Assembly: GCA_035605695.1 (NCBI GenBank)
Contig: DATNGZ010000052.1
Span: forward strand, 106,182 to 170,181
Source: VRUE01 sp035605695
Lineage (GTDB): Bacteria; Actinomycetota; Thermoleophilia; Solirubrobacterales; 70-9
DNA: 64,000 nt
Direction: 5' to 3'
The notes beneath the pieces are model-generated. The model was given only the letters and a program-made list of their open reading frames with translations, made no database searches and was not told the DNA's origin. The translations under genes and the position numbers were made by a program. Shown piece after piece: positions 49,077 to 58,566 of this stretch (position 1 is the first letter of the stretch; each line of letters starts with the position of its first letter).

Positions 49077-50026
49077 CCAGCATGAGCTTGTTTTTCTGGA
49101 CCGTGAACGACCACCCGGTTGCGACCCTCGCCCTTAGCTCTGTACAGAGCCTCATCCGCTTCCCCAAGCACCTTCTCGACCTCGCCTTTCTGATCGAGGT
49201 CCCGTACCGCAACCCCAACGCTGATCGTCACGACGGCCGACGGCTCACCCCGCGGGTGTGGAACCTCCAGCTCCTCCACCGCGCGTCGCATGCGCTCGGC
49301 CGCCGCAGCCGCCAGCTCCAGGCTCTGCCCGGGGAGCAGGACAAGCAGCTCCTCGCCTCCGTAGCGATAGACGGCGTCTCCTTTCCTGCAGGTCTGTCGC
49401 AGGGCGGCGGCAACCGAACGAAGGACCTCGTCCCCGGCGGGATGGCCACAACTATCGTTGTAAGCCTTGAAGTGATCGACATCGCAGAGGGCTACGGCAT
49501 AGCCCTGGCCGTAGCGCCCGACGTTGCCCTCGGTGGTCTCGAGGTCCTCCTGCATTCGCAGTCGGTTCCCGACCCCCGTCAGCGCGTCTTGGCGCGACTG
49601 GTCGTAGAGATCTCGGTTGAGCTGCTCCAGCTCGCCCTGCTGCTCGGCGAGCTTGCGATAGAGGCTGGTAATCCTCTCGGCAGCGACAAGGCCTGCCTCC
49701 AACTCGTCCTCGTCGAGCGGCTTCGCCAGGTAATCGTCGGCCCCGGCCTCCATGCCGTGCATGATGTTCCTCTTGCCCTCCCGGGCCGTGAAGAGGATGA
49801 AATAGGCGTATGGGTGATCGGAGCTCCGAATCCTCCGGCACAGCTCGTCGCCTTCCATTCCGGGCATCATCCAGTTACTGATCACGACGTCGACGCCACC
49901 GCTTTGGAAGAGCTCCCAGGCGCGAATCCCGTCCTCGGCCGCGATGCAGTCGTGGCCGAGGCCACTCACCGCTTTCTCGAGCAGCCGCCGATAGGCAGCC
50001 GAGTCATCGACAGCGAGGACCTTCAC
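49073..50026 (-). CDS. Receiver-GGDEF protein (diguanylate cyclase) with Asn at the phospho-site
   Basis: A 317-residue protein: receiver (1-125), short coiled link, GGDEF domain (about 150-310). The GGDEF motif is intact as RYGGEELLVLL, so it can probably make cyclic di-GMP. In the receiver the acidic pair (VDDSA), the Thr (LFTAREG) and the Lys (LAKPLDE) are kept, but the acceptor position reads VVISNWMMPGMEG: Asn instead of Asp. Output may therefore not depend on phosphorylation. Last gene of the chemosensory operon; ATGA overlap with cheR. Confidence 0.9.
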   Translation of the reverse strand: MKVLAVDDSAAYRRLLEKAVSGLGHDCIAAEDGIRAWELFQSGGVDVVISNWMMPGMEGDELCRRIRSSDHPYAYFILFTAREGKRNIMHGMEAGADDYLAKPLDEDELEAGLVAAERITSLYRKLAEQQGELEQLNRDLYDQSRQDALTGVGNRLRMQEDLETTEGNVGRYGQGYAVALCDVDHFKAYNDSCGHPAGDEVLRSVAAALRQTCRKGDAVYRYGGEELLVLLPGQSLELAAAAAERMRRAVEELEVPHPRGEPSAVVTISVGVAVRDLDQKGEVEKVLGEADEALYRAKGEGRNRVVVHGPEKQAHAG

Positions 50027-51303
50027 CGCGACTTCGCCCCCTCGTTCGATCGAAGCCGAGCACGGCAGGCGGCGATCACGTCTTCCAGGCCGATTTGGTC
50101 GAGGATCACCCGGTGGCGCTCATCCGCGGGATCGAGCGTTCGCAGGGCTTGCTCGTAAGACCTGCGTGCGGCCCTCGCGTCCCCTTCCGCATCGTGAGCG
50201 CGGCCGAGCTCGAATGCGGCGAGACCAAATGACGGGTCCAGATATAGAGCCCGGCGAAGCGATGCCGCAGCCTTCGGCGCGTCTCTGCGACCAAGCTCGA
50301 CCAGGCCACGGACGAAATAGGCATCAGCCAGCAGAGGGTTCTTCGCCAGTACCCCGTCGATGATCTCGATGGCTCTGTCTAGATCACCCGTGTCGGCGGC
50401 CAGCAATGCCTCTTCGACCTCGTCCTCGGCGCGTCGCCGGGGCGCCCGCTCGAGCCCGAGGGGACGCCTCAAGGGTTGCTTGACTGTTCGAGGCTTTCGG
50501 CGACGGCGCTCGACGGGGGAGTGATCTGAGCCGATGCTCTTAAGCCCTCCGGCCATGCCGGTAAGACGGTCTGCGGCTCCGAGAATCAGATAGCCCTCCG
50601 GTCGCAGCGCCGACTCGAGGGACCAGATCACCGGCTCCGCCGTCGCGAGGTCGAAGTAGATGAGGACGTTGCGGCAGGCAATCACGTCAAAGGAGACCTC
50701 GCCGGGAGGCGGCGATGGGTCGCTGATCAGGTTGTGATGACGAAAGCGGACCAGCGACTTGATGCTGTCGCGGACGCGATAGCGGCCCTTCCCCTGAGTG
50801 AAGTACCGCTGCCGAAGGTGCGAAGGCAGGTTGCGAACCGAGCGCTCCGAATAGTCCGCACCGGCAGCAGCTCGCTCCAGGGCCGCGGTGGAGATGTCGG
50901 TGGCGAGGATCCGCACCGGAGTTCCCTCCCCGCCAAGCGCCTCGCTGGCGAGGATCGCCAGGGAGTAGGCCTCCTCACCCGTCGCGCAGGCGGCCACCCA
51001 TACCCTCACTACGCCCAAGCCGCCTTCCCGAGCGCCCTCCAGAAGCCGTTGCCAGTCAATCGCCTGCAGCTCGCGAAGCTCACGGAAGAAGTAGGTCTCC
51101 TGGACCGTGACCTCATTGACGAGGCGGCTGAGGAGAGCCGTGCCTTCCCCTGAATTGGAGCTCTCCGCGACGAATCGCTCCGCGTCCATGCCAGGAGCGA
51201 TTCGTCCCAACGCCGCCGCCAGCGCGGGAAGCTGCGCCTCCTTGACGATTATCCCGGTCTCCCGCCGAACCAGCTCGGCAACCCTTGCCAACGCCTCGCT
51301 CAT
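50023..51303 (-). CDS. cheR: CheR-type chemoreceptor methyltransferase with TPR repeats
   Basis: A 426-residue enzyme that methylates glutamates of the chemoreceptor using SAM. N-terminal CheR helical domain, then the SAM site VRVWVAACATGEEAYSLAIL and the conserved VIACRNVLIYFD. The C-terminal 130 residues hold TPR-like helices (AYFVRGLVELGRRDAPKAAA, then FGLAAFELGRAHDAEGDARA), found in CheR proteins of alternative chemosensory pathways. Overlaps cheB by ATGA. Confidence 0.92.
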   Translation of the reverse strand: MSEALARVAELVRRETGIIVKEAQLPALAAALGRIAPGMDAERFVAESSNSGEGTALLSRLVNEVTVQETYFFRELRELQAIDWQRLLEGAREGGLGVVRVWVAACATGEEAYSLAILASEALGGEGTPVRILATDISTAALERAAAGADYSERSVRNLPSHLRQRYFTQGKGRYRVRDSIKSLVRFRHHNLISDPSPPPGEVSFDVIACRNVLIYFDLATAEPVIWSLESALRPEGYLILGAADRLTGMAGGLKSIGSDHSPVERRRRKPRTVKQPLRRPLGLERAPRRRAEDEVEEALLAADTGDLDRAIEIIDGVLAKNPLLADAYFVRGLVELGRRDAPKAAASLRRALYLDPSFGLAAFELGRAHDAEGDARAARRSYEQALRTLDPADERHRVILDQIGLEDVIAACRARLRSNEGAKSR

Positions 51304-52346
51304 CGCGCAACGCTCTGCGCGCGCAGCGTTGTCAGCTTCGGCGCCAGCTCTTCAAGGGGGAGGACCAGGTCGACGCCCACCTCGATCGCCGCGCCGGGCA
51401 TGCCGAACACCGCAGAGGACTCCTCGTCCTGGGCGATCGTCAGGCCTCCGGCCTCGCGCAACTCCAGAATGCCTTTGGCGCCGTCGCGGCCCATCCCGGT
51501 GAGGACCACGCCGACCGCCCCCTCGCCGGCTGAGGAAGCCAGGCTCTCGAAGAGCACATCGAGCGAAGGCCGGTGCGCTCCCTGGCGTGTCTTGCGGTCG
51601 AGAGAGAGTCGCATCGAGGGCTCGAGGCGCAGGTGGGCGTCATCGGGGGCGATCCAAACCCCGGCCTGCAACGGGGCTCCGTCGACGGCGAGGCGAACCG
51701 AGATCGAGGTGTTCTCGTCGAGCCACTTCGCGAGCCCCTCGCCGAAGCCGGCGGCCATGTGCTGGACGACGAGCACGGGGAGGGGAAAGTCACGGGGAAG
51801 GCCGCCGAGAACGGCCGCCAGAGCCGGCGGTCCGCCGACGGAGGCGCCTATGCCTATCGCCCGGTAGACCGTCCCCGGCTTGCGCCAGGCTCGCGGCGGG
51901 GTCGACGCACCATGCTTTTTGGCGTCCCGGCGTTTCAGTTGAAGGCTGGCGAGGCGCTTGACGCGACTGCGCAGGGCGGTTGCCCAGATGCCCTCGGGCT
52001 CGTCAAGGCATAGCTTCTCCCGCGGCAATGCCTCGAGTGCTCCCGCCGCCAGCGCCTCCGCAACGCGCTCGGAATCCTCTCCTTCGCGGCCACCGAGGAT
52101 CAGGATCGGCACCGGTCTCGCGCGCATGATCTGCTCGATCGTCGATGCTGCGCCCACTCCGATGGTCTCCAGATCGAGCGCGACGAGATCCGGCTCGAGC
52201 TCGTCGAGCCTCTTCAGCAGCTCACTCGAGTCGCCGCAGACAGCGATGACATCAATGTCGGAGTCACGCTCGAGGAACCGGGCCAGGGCTCGCGCCTGGC
52301 CCGCCGAGCGCTCGCAAATGACAATCTGCCGAGCTCGCGTCGCCAC
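51300..52346 (-). CDS. cheB: CheB-type chemoreceptor methylesterase/deamidase
   Basis: A 348-residue two-domain protein. The receiver has the phospho-Asp in DLVALDLETIG. The methylesterase triad is Ser in GIGASVGGPPALAAVLG, His in VVQHMAAGFGE and Asp in GMGRDGAKGIL. It reverses CheR methylation to reset sensitivity. 2-base gap to cheA, 4-base overlap with cheR. Confidence 0.93.
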   Translation of the reverse strand: MATRARQIVICERSAGQARALARFLERDSDIDVIAVCGDSSELLKRLDELEPDLVALDLETIGVGAASTIEQIMRARPVPILILGGREGEDSERVAEALAAGALEALPREKLCLDEPEGIWATALRSRVKRLASLQLKRRDAKKHGASTPPRAWRKPGTVYRAIGIGASVGGPPALAAVLGGLPRDFPLPVLVVQHMAAGFGEGLAKWLDENTSISVRLAVDGAPLQAGVWIAPDDAHLRLEPSMRLSLDRKTRQGAHRPSLDVLFESLASSAGEGAVGVVLTGMGRDGAKGILELREAGGLTIAQDEESSAVFGMPGAAIEVGVDLVLPLEELAPKLTTLRAQSVAR

Positions 52347-52348
52347 CT

Positions 52349-54253
52349 CTATGGACCGACCAGTCGCGCGATCGTCTCGAGCAGAGCCTGCTGGTTGAAG
52401 TCTTTCTTGACGATGTAGGCGTCGGCGCCCCCCTCGGCCCCGCGCCGCTTGTCCTCCTCTCCCTGCTTGGAAGTGACGATCACCACCGGCAGCGAAGCAT
52501 GCACGGGGTCCTCGCGAATCGCCTTGAGCAGTTCGAGCCCGTCCATCTCGGGCATCTGCACGTCGGTAAGGACGATGTCCACGCTGGGGTCAGCGGCAAG
52601 ACGCAGCATCGCCTCTCGTCCGTGCCGCGCGGCCTCGACACGGTAACCGGCAGCCTCGAGGATGCTTCGCTGCAGCTCACGGACGCTGAACTGGTCATCG
52701 ACCACGAGCACCTTCTTCGGCCCACGCTTCTTCTCGGAGGTGGCGAGGAGCGAAGAGCCCAGAGGCGGCATCTCCAGAAGCCGATTTGGGTCCAGGATCA
52801 GGGCCACGCGGCCGTCACCGAGGATGCCTGCTCCCAGGTAGCCGGCAACACTCGCCAGCATCGGCCCGAGGCTCTTGACGACCAGCTCCCGGTCGCCGAG
52901 GAGGCGATCGCAGGCGACAGCGACGGCGCGGGTCGAGGAGGTAAGGATCATCGCCGGCGGAGCCTTCGGCAAGGCTGCCGCCGTGGTGCCCACCATCTCG
53001 GCAAGATCGCCCAGGGGGATCGCCTCACCCCGGTGCTCCAAAGAGGGCCGGCCTCCCAGCGACGCGGTCTCCCCGACGCTGACAATCTCCCGAATGCTCG
53101 AAACCGGCACTCCGAAAGGCTGGCCTCCGCGTTCGCACAGCAGGACGTGGAGCAGGGCCAAGGTGATCGGCAGCAGCAGGACCACCTCCATTCCGCGCCC
53201 CGGTTCGCTGAGGACCTCGATGCTGCCCCCGAGCGCCTCGACGTGACTCTTCACCGCGTCGAGGCCGACTCCGCGGCCGGCCAGGTTGTCGACCTCGACG
53301 GCGGTGGAGAAGCCGGCCGTGGCGAGGACCTCGGCGAGGGAGCCCAACTCGTTTGCTCGTTCGAGCAGCTCAGGCGACACGCCGCGACCGTCATCGGAGA
53401 CAGAGATGGCGACCATGCCACCGCGCTGCTCGGCTCGCAGCTCTACCGCTCCGCGGCGCGGCTTTCCGGCCTGCTCGCGTTGGCCTGGATCCTCGACTCC
53501 GTGTGCCACTGCGTTTCGCAGTAGGTGCGTGATCGGATCCGCGATCCCCTCGAGAATCACCCGATCGAGCTGCGTCTCGGCGCCGCTGATCGCCAGCTCC
53601 ACCTCCTTGCCCTCTGCCACCGCGAGGTCACGAACGGCACGCGGGAAGGGCGCCGTGATCGAGCTGAGCGGCAGGGTGCGCATCTCGACTACCGAGTCCT
53701 GTAGCTCATCGAGCAATCGCTCGCCGCGATCGAGCTCCTCCTCGGCCACGTCGTCTCCGGCAATGGCGATGTGCTCGCCGACGATGTGCTCGAGGCGGCG
53801 GTGATGGAGCGCGGTCTCACCGATCGCGTCGAGCATGCGGTCCACCTTGTGGGCGGGCACCCGCATCGTGCGATGGAGCTCCCCGGTGGGTGCGGGGGGC
53901 GTCGCGGGGGCCTCCGTCTCAGGCTTCTCTGGTTGTCCGCTTGCCGAGTCGACCGCCTGGCGCAGCTCGTCGGTGGCCTTCAGCAGAGCGTCGATCAGCT
54001 CAGCCGCCACGCTGCCCCGCTCTCGCGCCTGCTCGAGGCGGTCCTCCATCCCGTGCGCGATCGAGGCGACCTCTCGCCACCCGACCATGCCTGCGGCGCC
54101 CTTGACCGAGTGCGCATCGCGGAACATGGCATCGATCAGGTCCGGATTCTCGCCCCCACCCTCCAGCGCCAGCAAGTTGCGCTCGATCCGCTCCAAGCAG
54201 TCGGTTGCCTCTTCGCGGGCGATCTCAAGGGTCTCGGGATCGATTTCGTTCAT
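52349..54253 (-). CDS. cheA: CheA histidine kinase fused to a C-terminal receiver
   Basis: A 634-residue hybrid kinase. HPt domain with the phospho-His in RDAHSVKGAAGM (about residue 48), dimerisation helices, HATPase with HLLRNAVAHGVEDPGQRE and SVSDDGRGVSP, CheW-like domain, then a receiver whose acceptor Asp lies in IVLTDVQMPEMDG. No clear CheY-binding P2 domain is seen. CheA-receiver hybrids are typical of non-flagellar chemosensory systems. Overlaps cheW by ATGA. Confidence 0.93.
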   Translation of the reverse strand: MNEIDPETLEIAREEATDCLERIERNLLALEGGGENPDLIDAMFRDAHSVKGAAGMVGWREVASIAHGMEDRLEQARERGSVAAELIDALLKATDELRQAVDSASGQPEKPETEAPATPPAPTGELHRTMRVPAHKVDRMLDAIGETALHHRRLEHIVGEHIAIAGDDVAEEELDRGERLLDELQDSVVEMRTLPLSSITAPFPRAVRDLAVAEGKEVELAISGAETQLDRVILEGIADPITHLLRNAVAHGVEDPGQREQAGKPRRGAVELRAEQRGGMVAISVSDDGRGVSPELLERANELGSLAEVLATAGFSTAVEVDNLAGRGVGLDAVKSHVEALGGSIEVLSEPGRGMEVVLLLPITLALLHVLLCERGGQPFGVPVSSIREIVSVGETASLGGRPSLEHRGEAIPLGDLAEMVGTTAAALPKAPPAMILTSSTRAVAVACDRLLGDRELVVKSLGPMLASVAGYLGAGILGDGRVALILDPNRLLEMPPLGSSLLATSEKKRGPKKVLVVDDQFSVRELQRSILEAAGYRVEAARHGREAMLRLAADPSVDIVLTDVQMPEMDGLELLKAIREDPVHASLPVVIVTSKQGEEDKRRGAEGGADAYIVKKDFNQQALLETIARLVGP

Positions 54254-54654
54254 CGCCCCTCCAGGCTGGGTGCAGCGAGGACGACGCCGAGGTCGAGGAT
54301 GCCGACCGGCGTTCGGTCGATCAGGACAGCTCCCAGCAAGTGCTCGGACTCGACCGGGTCGACCGAGGCCGGCACGGAGCCGACGTCGACCAGGGATTCG
54401 ACTGCGAGTCCGGCCCGGCGGTCGCGGTCCTCAACCACGACGACCCGATCCTGCGCCCCGGATTGGAGTCCCAGCAGCGCAGCGAGGTCGATCACAGCCA
54501 TCACGTCCCCCCGCAGGTTCCACACTCCGAGAACAGCGCGGGGCGCGCCCGGCACCGGAGTCAGGTATCCCAGCGTGGCCACCTCGCGAACTCCCGCTAC
54601 CGGGAGCGCATAGTGCTCTCCGCCCGCGCGCACGCGAACGTGAACACCGCTCAT
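54250..54654 (-). CDS. cheW: CheW coupling protein
   Basis: A 134-residue adaptor linking the chemoreceptor to CheA. It has VRAGGEHYALPVAGVREVAT, GYLTPVPGAPRAVLGVWNLR and GDVMAVIDLAALLGL, the standard CheW beta-barrel segments. Single domain of usual length. ATGA overlaps on both sides. Confidence 0.93.
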   Translation of the reverse strand: MSGVHVRVRAGGEHYALPVAGVREVATLGYLTPVPGAPRAVLGVWNLRGDVMAVIDLAALLGLQSGAQDRVVVVEDRDRRAGLAVESLVDVGSVPASVDPVESEHLLGAVLIDRTPVGILDLGVVLAAPSLEGR

Positions 54655-56117
54655 GACCGCTCGTCGCCTCGCCCGTCCGCGGCGATCTCGGCGAACTCGG
54701 CGAGCTTCTCGTCGAGCTCTGCCACCGCCTTGGTCACGCGCTCCGCCGTCTCCGCGCGCTGATGCTGCTCGGCGGCGAGATGCTCGGCGGCGACACGGAT
54801 CTGGACCATTGCCGAGGAGACCTGCTCGGCGGCCTCCTTCTGCTGTTGGGTGGCGCGCAAGCTCTCGGCGAGGACGTCGGCCGTGGAGCCCATCAGCTCA
54901 CCCACCTCGCGGGCCTGTTTGGTGCCCTGCTCGGTCGCCATGATCGTCGCGTTGGTCTCGTCCTGGACCGCGGTGATGATCTCGCGGATCTCGTCGCTGG
55001 AGCGGATCGAGCGCTCTGCCAGCTTGCGCACCTCGCTTGCCACGACTGAGAATCCTCGCCCCGCCTCTCCGGCCCGCGCTGCCTCGATCGCGGCGTTGAG
55101 GGCAAGCAGGTTGGTCTGCTCGGCGATCTCGTTGATCAGCGTCAGCACCTCACCGATCTTCTGGCTGCGCCCGCCCAGGGCCACGGAGCGCTCCGAGATC
55201 GCCTCGACCTGCTCCTGCATCTCCCTCATCGTGTCCCCGGTCTGGTCGACGGCCGCAGAGCCCGCCTTCGCGTTATCGGCAATCGAGGTGGCGGTGGCCT
55301 GGAGCTCCTCGGTCGTCGCGGCGACCTCGGCAACTGCAGCAGACTGCTCGTTGGTAGCCGTTGAGACCTCGGTGGTGGCGGCGAGCATCTCGTTGGCGAC
55401 CTCGGTCAGGGAGTCGGCAGTGGCTCTGATCGTCTTCAGTTGGGCGAACTGCCCCTCGATGCGGCCGAAGAGGCGGCCGATCAACTGTCTCGCGTAGACG
55501 GCGGTGGCGATCCCGGCCAGGATCGCCAGCAGTCCGGCGAGGATCGCGATGAGTTCGGCGCTGTCAGCATCGTCGTCGGCCTGCACCGCCGCGTCGCGGG
55601 CATCCTGTTGGGCGGAGGCGACGAGGAGATCAACCTCGCGCGCGACTTTGCTCGCCTCGGCGGCGAACGGCTTCACTCCAGTATCGAAGGCAGGGGTTCC
55701 CGCCACCGGCACGATCCTCTCCGCAAAGATCGCTTCCAGGCGCTTCTGGCCCAGGATCACCGAGTCGACCGCATTGATCTCATCGCCCTCGCCCTCGTCC
55801 AGCAGGTGCGCCTTCAAAGCTTGCGCCTCCCCGCGAAGATCGTTTTTGATCTTCCTTAAATCGCGAAGATCGGCTGGGTCCTTGTCGCCACCATAGGCGT
55901 CGACCAGGCCCACCTCCTCGGCGATCGCCGTTCGCAACTGATGCGCGAGGACCTGCCCCTGGGTCTCCTCGATCGCCCTGCGGTCGGAGTCCCGGGATGC
56001 TCCGTAGCGCCAGATCGAAACCCCGAGCGCGATCGTGAAGAGGAGAACTACCAAACCGATCAGCGCGATGAGCCGCGTAGCCGGATGTTTCAGACTGAGT
56101 TTCATATTCGAGGTCAA
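54651..56117 (-). CDS. Methyl-accepting chemotaxis protein
   Basis: A 488-residue chemoreceptor. TM1 near residues 13-33, an external four-helix-bundle-like region (about 35-175), TM2 near 182-202, then the cytoplasmic signalling domain with the hairpin tip EIAEQTNLLALNAAIEAARA followed by GEAGRGFSVVASEVRKLAER. The stretch between TM2 and the signalling helices is short, and no convincing HAMP domain is seen. Feeds CheA through CheW. Ligand unknown. Confidence 0.92.
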   Translation of the reverse strand: MTSNMKLSLKHPATRLIALIGLVVLLFTIALGVSIWRYGASRDSDRRAIEETQGQVLAHQLRTAIAEEVGLVDAYGGDKDPADLRDLRKIKNDLRGEAQALKAHLLDEGEGDEINAVDSVILGQKRLEAIFAERIVPVAGTPAFDTGVKPFAAEASKVAREVDLLVASAQQDARDAAVQADDDADSAELIAILAGLLAILAGIATAVYARQLIGRLFGRIEGQFAQLKTIRATADSLTEVANEMLAATTEVSTATNEQSAAVAEVAATTEELQATATSIADNAKAGSAAVDQTGDTMREMQEQVEAISERSVALGGRSQKIGEVLTLINEIAEQTNLLALNAAIEAARAGEAGRGFSVVASEVRKLAERSIRSSDEIREIITAVQDETNATIMATEQGTKQAREVGELMGSTADVLAESLRATQQQKEAAEQVSSAMVQIRVAAEHLAAEQHQRAETAERVTKAVAELDEKLAEFAEIAADGRGDERS

Positions 56118-57538
56118 CGCAAGCCCACCTCATCGCCGAGCATAGCCTCGGGCTCGGGCTTCACAAAGCCCGTTCGCTCCATCGCGCCCCACTCACCTTT
56201 GCGCACGAGCTGCCAGAAGCCCTCCAGCCGCCAGACGTGGCCGAGCTGCCGGTAGCCGGCGTTCTCCAGGGTGGCGAAGAGCATGATCCTGCCGAGCTGG
56301 TCCCAGCCGGGATGGCGGCCGAAGCTCGCGTCCTCGATCGCGATCGCGCCGAAGGAGAGGATCAGCCCGTAGAGCACCGAGATCGCCAGGAAGAGCACGA
56401 AGGACTCGCCCCCCAGTCCTCCGGTCAGGAGCGCGACGAGCGCGACGAGGTAGCCGGAAAGCTCGACCGCAGGCCCGAGCAGCTCGAAGAGAACCAGTGA
56501 CGGCATCCCCAACACGCCGGCCGCCCGGTAGCGGGGATTGGCCAGCATCCGCGGGTGCATCAGAAGCGTTTCGGCGCTGCCCCGTTGCCAACGCCGCCGC
56601 TGCCTGCGCAGGACCCGGGCGCTCTCCGGCGCCTCCGTCCAGCAGACCGGATCCGGCACGTAGACGATCCGGCAGGGGCGCTTGAGATCGCGCATCGTCT
56701 GGTGCAGGCGCACGACCAGCTCCATGTCCTCTCCCACCGTCTCGATGCTCCAGCCGCCCGCCGCGACGACAGCGTCTTTGCGGAACAGGCCGAAGGCGCC
56801 CGAGACGATCAGCAGCCCGTTGACCGCGCTCCAGCCAGTGCGGGCTCCGAAGAAGGCTCGCAGGTACTCAACGACCTGGAACATCGGCAGGGCTTTCCGT
56901 GGCAGTCCCGCCTCCATCATCCGTCCCTGCTCGACGCGACAACCGTTGGCGACCCGGACCAGGCCGCCGGTGGCGACGGTCCCGACCGGGTCGTCGAGGA
57001 ACGGCATCGCCGCCTTGACCAGGGCGTCCTGCTCCAGCACCGAGTCGGCGTCGATCGCGCAGACCAGCGGGTACTCGGCGAAGTTCATCCCGGCGTTGAG
57101 CGCGTCCGCCTTGCCGCCGTTCTCCTTGTCGAGGACGAGGAGATTGAGCTGACCCCGCGGACCGTAGACACCGCGGATCGGCTGGTGCGAGACGAAGGGG
57201 GGGACCGGCCGTCTCAGCTCCTCCAGGTCGAAGTCCTCGACCAGCTTCTCGATCGTCCCGTCGCTGGAGCCGTCGCTGACGACGATGATCTCGAAGGCGG
57301 GGTACTCGAGCGCGAGCAGTGAGCGAACGCTGTCGGCGATGCCCGCGGCCTCGTTGAAGGCGGGGACGAGGATCGAGATCGGCGGCGTGAGGGGGGAGCG
57401 GATCGTGCGCCGCAGGCTCGTCTCGCGCAGCCGGCCGGTGTGGCGCCTGGTCTCAATCGCTGCCATCGCCAGCAGCCAGGCATGGAACGCGGCGAAGACG
57501 ACGAAGTAGGCGGTGACGAAGTAGATGTAGATCGTCAT
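56114..57538 (-). CDS. Processive family-2 glycosyltransferase (polysaccharide synthase)
   Basis: A 474-residue membrane synthase. One N-terminal helix, then a GT2 domain with ISILVPAFNEAAG, the first Asp in VVSDGSSDGT, the DxD in CAIDADSVLEQ, the base in ETVGEDMELVVR and QRRRWQRG (QxxRW). Two or three C-terminal helices. This D, DxD, ED, QxxRW set is that of cellulose/hyaluronan/PGA-type synthases, which make and export a linear polysaccharide. Its place among che genes suggests chemosensory control of a surface polymer. Confidence 0.88.
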   Translation of the reverse strand: MTIYIYFVTAYFVVFAAFHAWLLAMAAIETRRHTGRLRETSLRRTIRSPLTPPISILVPAFNEAAGIADSVRSLLALEYPAFEIIVVSDGSSDGTIEKLVEDFDLEELRRPVPPFVSHQPIRGVYGPRGQLNLLVLDKENGGKADALNAGMNFAEYPLVCAIDADSVLEQDALVKAAMPFLDDPVGTVATGGLVRVANGCRVEQGRMMEAGLPRKALPMFQVVEYLRAFFGARTGWSAVNGLLIVSGAFGLFRKDAVVAAGGWSIETVGEDMELVVRLHQTMRDLKRPCRIVYVPDPVCWTEAPESARVLRRQRRRWQRGSAETLLMHPRMLANPRYRAAGVLGMPSLVLFELLGPAVELSGYLVALVALLTGGLGGESFVLFLAISVLYGLILSFGAIAIEDASFGRHPGWDQLGRIMLFATLENAGYRQLGHVWRLEGFWQLVRKGEWGAMERTGFVKPEPEAMLGDEVGLR

Positions 57539-58566
57539 CGCTCCAAAGCCACCCTTGCGTGGTCCTGTACGGTCGTGGTGGGGGAGGTGAGCGCGCGTCG
57601 CAGCGCTTGTTCACCTTTCGCGCCCAGCATCCGCAGGGCCTTGGCCGCCTTCGCCTGGAGCAACCAGCCCTCGGAGTGGAGCTCGCGCTCGAGCGGCTCG
57701 ACTGCTCGCGGGTCTCCGATCGCGCCAAGGGCGTCGGTTGCCGCGATGCGAACGAACCAGGAGCGATTCTCGGCCTCCGCCAGCCCCAGCAGCTGCTCGA
57801 CTTCCTCGACGTCGCCGATCGCTCCAAGCCCTCTCGCCGCGCGCGCCACCAGCTCGTCGTCGCCGCTTCGCAGCGCTTCACGCAGGGGCCCGACGTGCTC
57901 GGCGAGGCGAAGCTCGCCGGCGACGGCCGCGGCAAGGCGACGCAGCTCGAGCGAGCGATCAGGCGCGAGCGCGGCGCCGATCGTCGCGGGATGGCTGCGC
58001 CCGAGCGTGATCAGGATCGCGGCGACCGCCCCCGGCCGGTCGACGGCGGCGCCGTCGGCAAGGGCCAGGATCGCTGGGGCACAGGTCTCGTCGGAGAGCT
58101 CGGCGAGCGCCGCGGCGCAGGTGAGGCTGGTGTCGAGGTCGCGGTCGCCGAGGCCGACCGTGAGAGACCGCACGGTCTCCTCGCTGGCGATCTGCCGCAG
58201 GGCCTCGGCGGCGAAACGCCGTACACGGCGCCGGCGAGAGCCCAGCCCCGCGGCGGTGGCGGCGACGATCCCGAGCCGCTCGAGCAGGGCGACGAGGCGA
58301 TCGCGCTCTCTGCCGCTCAGCTCCGCCATGGTCTCCAGCGCCACCATTCGCAAGAGGTCGTATGTGGCCTTGGTCGCTGGAAGCCGCACCGGCTCGGGGT
58401 CCTCAGCGGCGAGGTATTCGGCAATCGCCGCCTCGATCGTGGGGCGCAGGAATAGCTCCCGCTTGCGCATCCGGTCAGCGAGGAAACGGCCGATCACGAT
58501 CCACGCAACGAGAGCGACGAAGGCAGTCGTCATCGCGATCGCGACCCAGGCGAGGAGCTGGGTCAT
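57535..58566 (-). CDS. Membrane-anchored HEAT-repeat protein
   Basis: A 343-residue protein. One N-terminal helix (LLAWVAIAMTTAFVALVAWI), then tandem helix pairs of HEAT/PBS-lyase type: LRQIASEETVRSLTVGLGDR, then LVARAARGLGAIGDVEEVEQ, then IAATDALGAIGDPRAVEPLE. HEAT repeats bind proteins. It is tightly coupled (ATGA) to the glycosyltransferase, so it may be a partner subunit that links the synthase to the sensory proteins. Confidence 0.85.
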   Translation of the reverse strand: MTQLLAWVAIAMTTAFVALVAWIVIGRFLADRMRKRELFLRPTIEAAIAEYLAAEDPEPVRLPATKATYDLLRMVALETMAELSGRERDRLVALLERLGIVAATAAGLGSRRRRVRRFAAEALRQIASEETVRSLTVGLGDRDLDTSLTCAAALAELSDETCAPAILALADGAAVDRPGAVAAILITLGRSHPATIGAALAPDRSLELRRLAAAVAGELRLAEHVGPLREALRSGDDELVARAARGLGAIGDVEEVEQLLGLAEAENRSWFVRIAATDALGAIGDPRAVEPLERELHSEGWLLQAKAAKALRMLGAKGEQALRRALTSPTTTVQDHARVALER

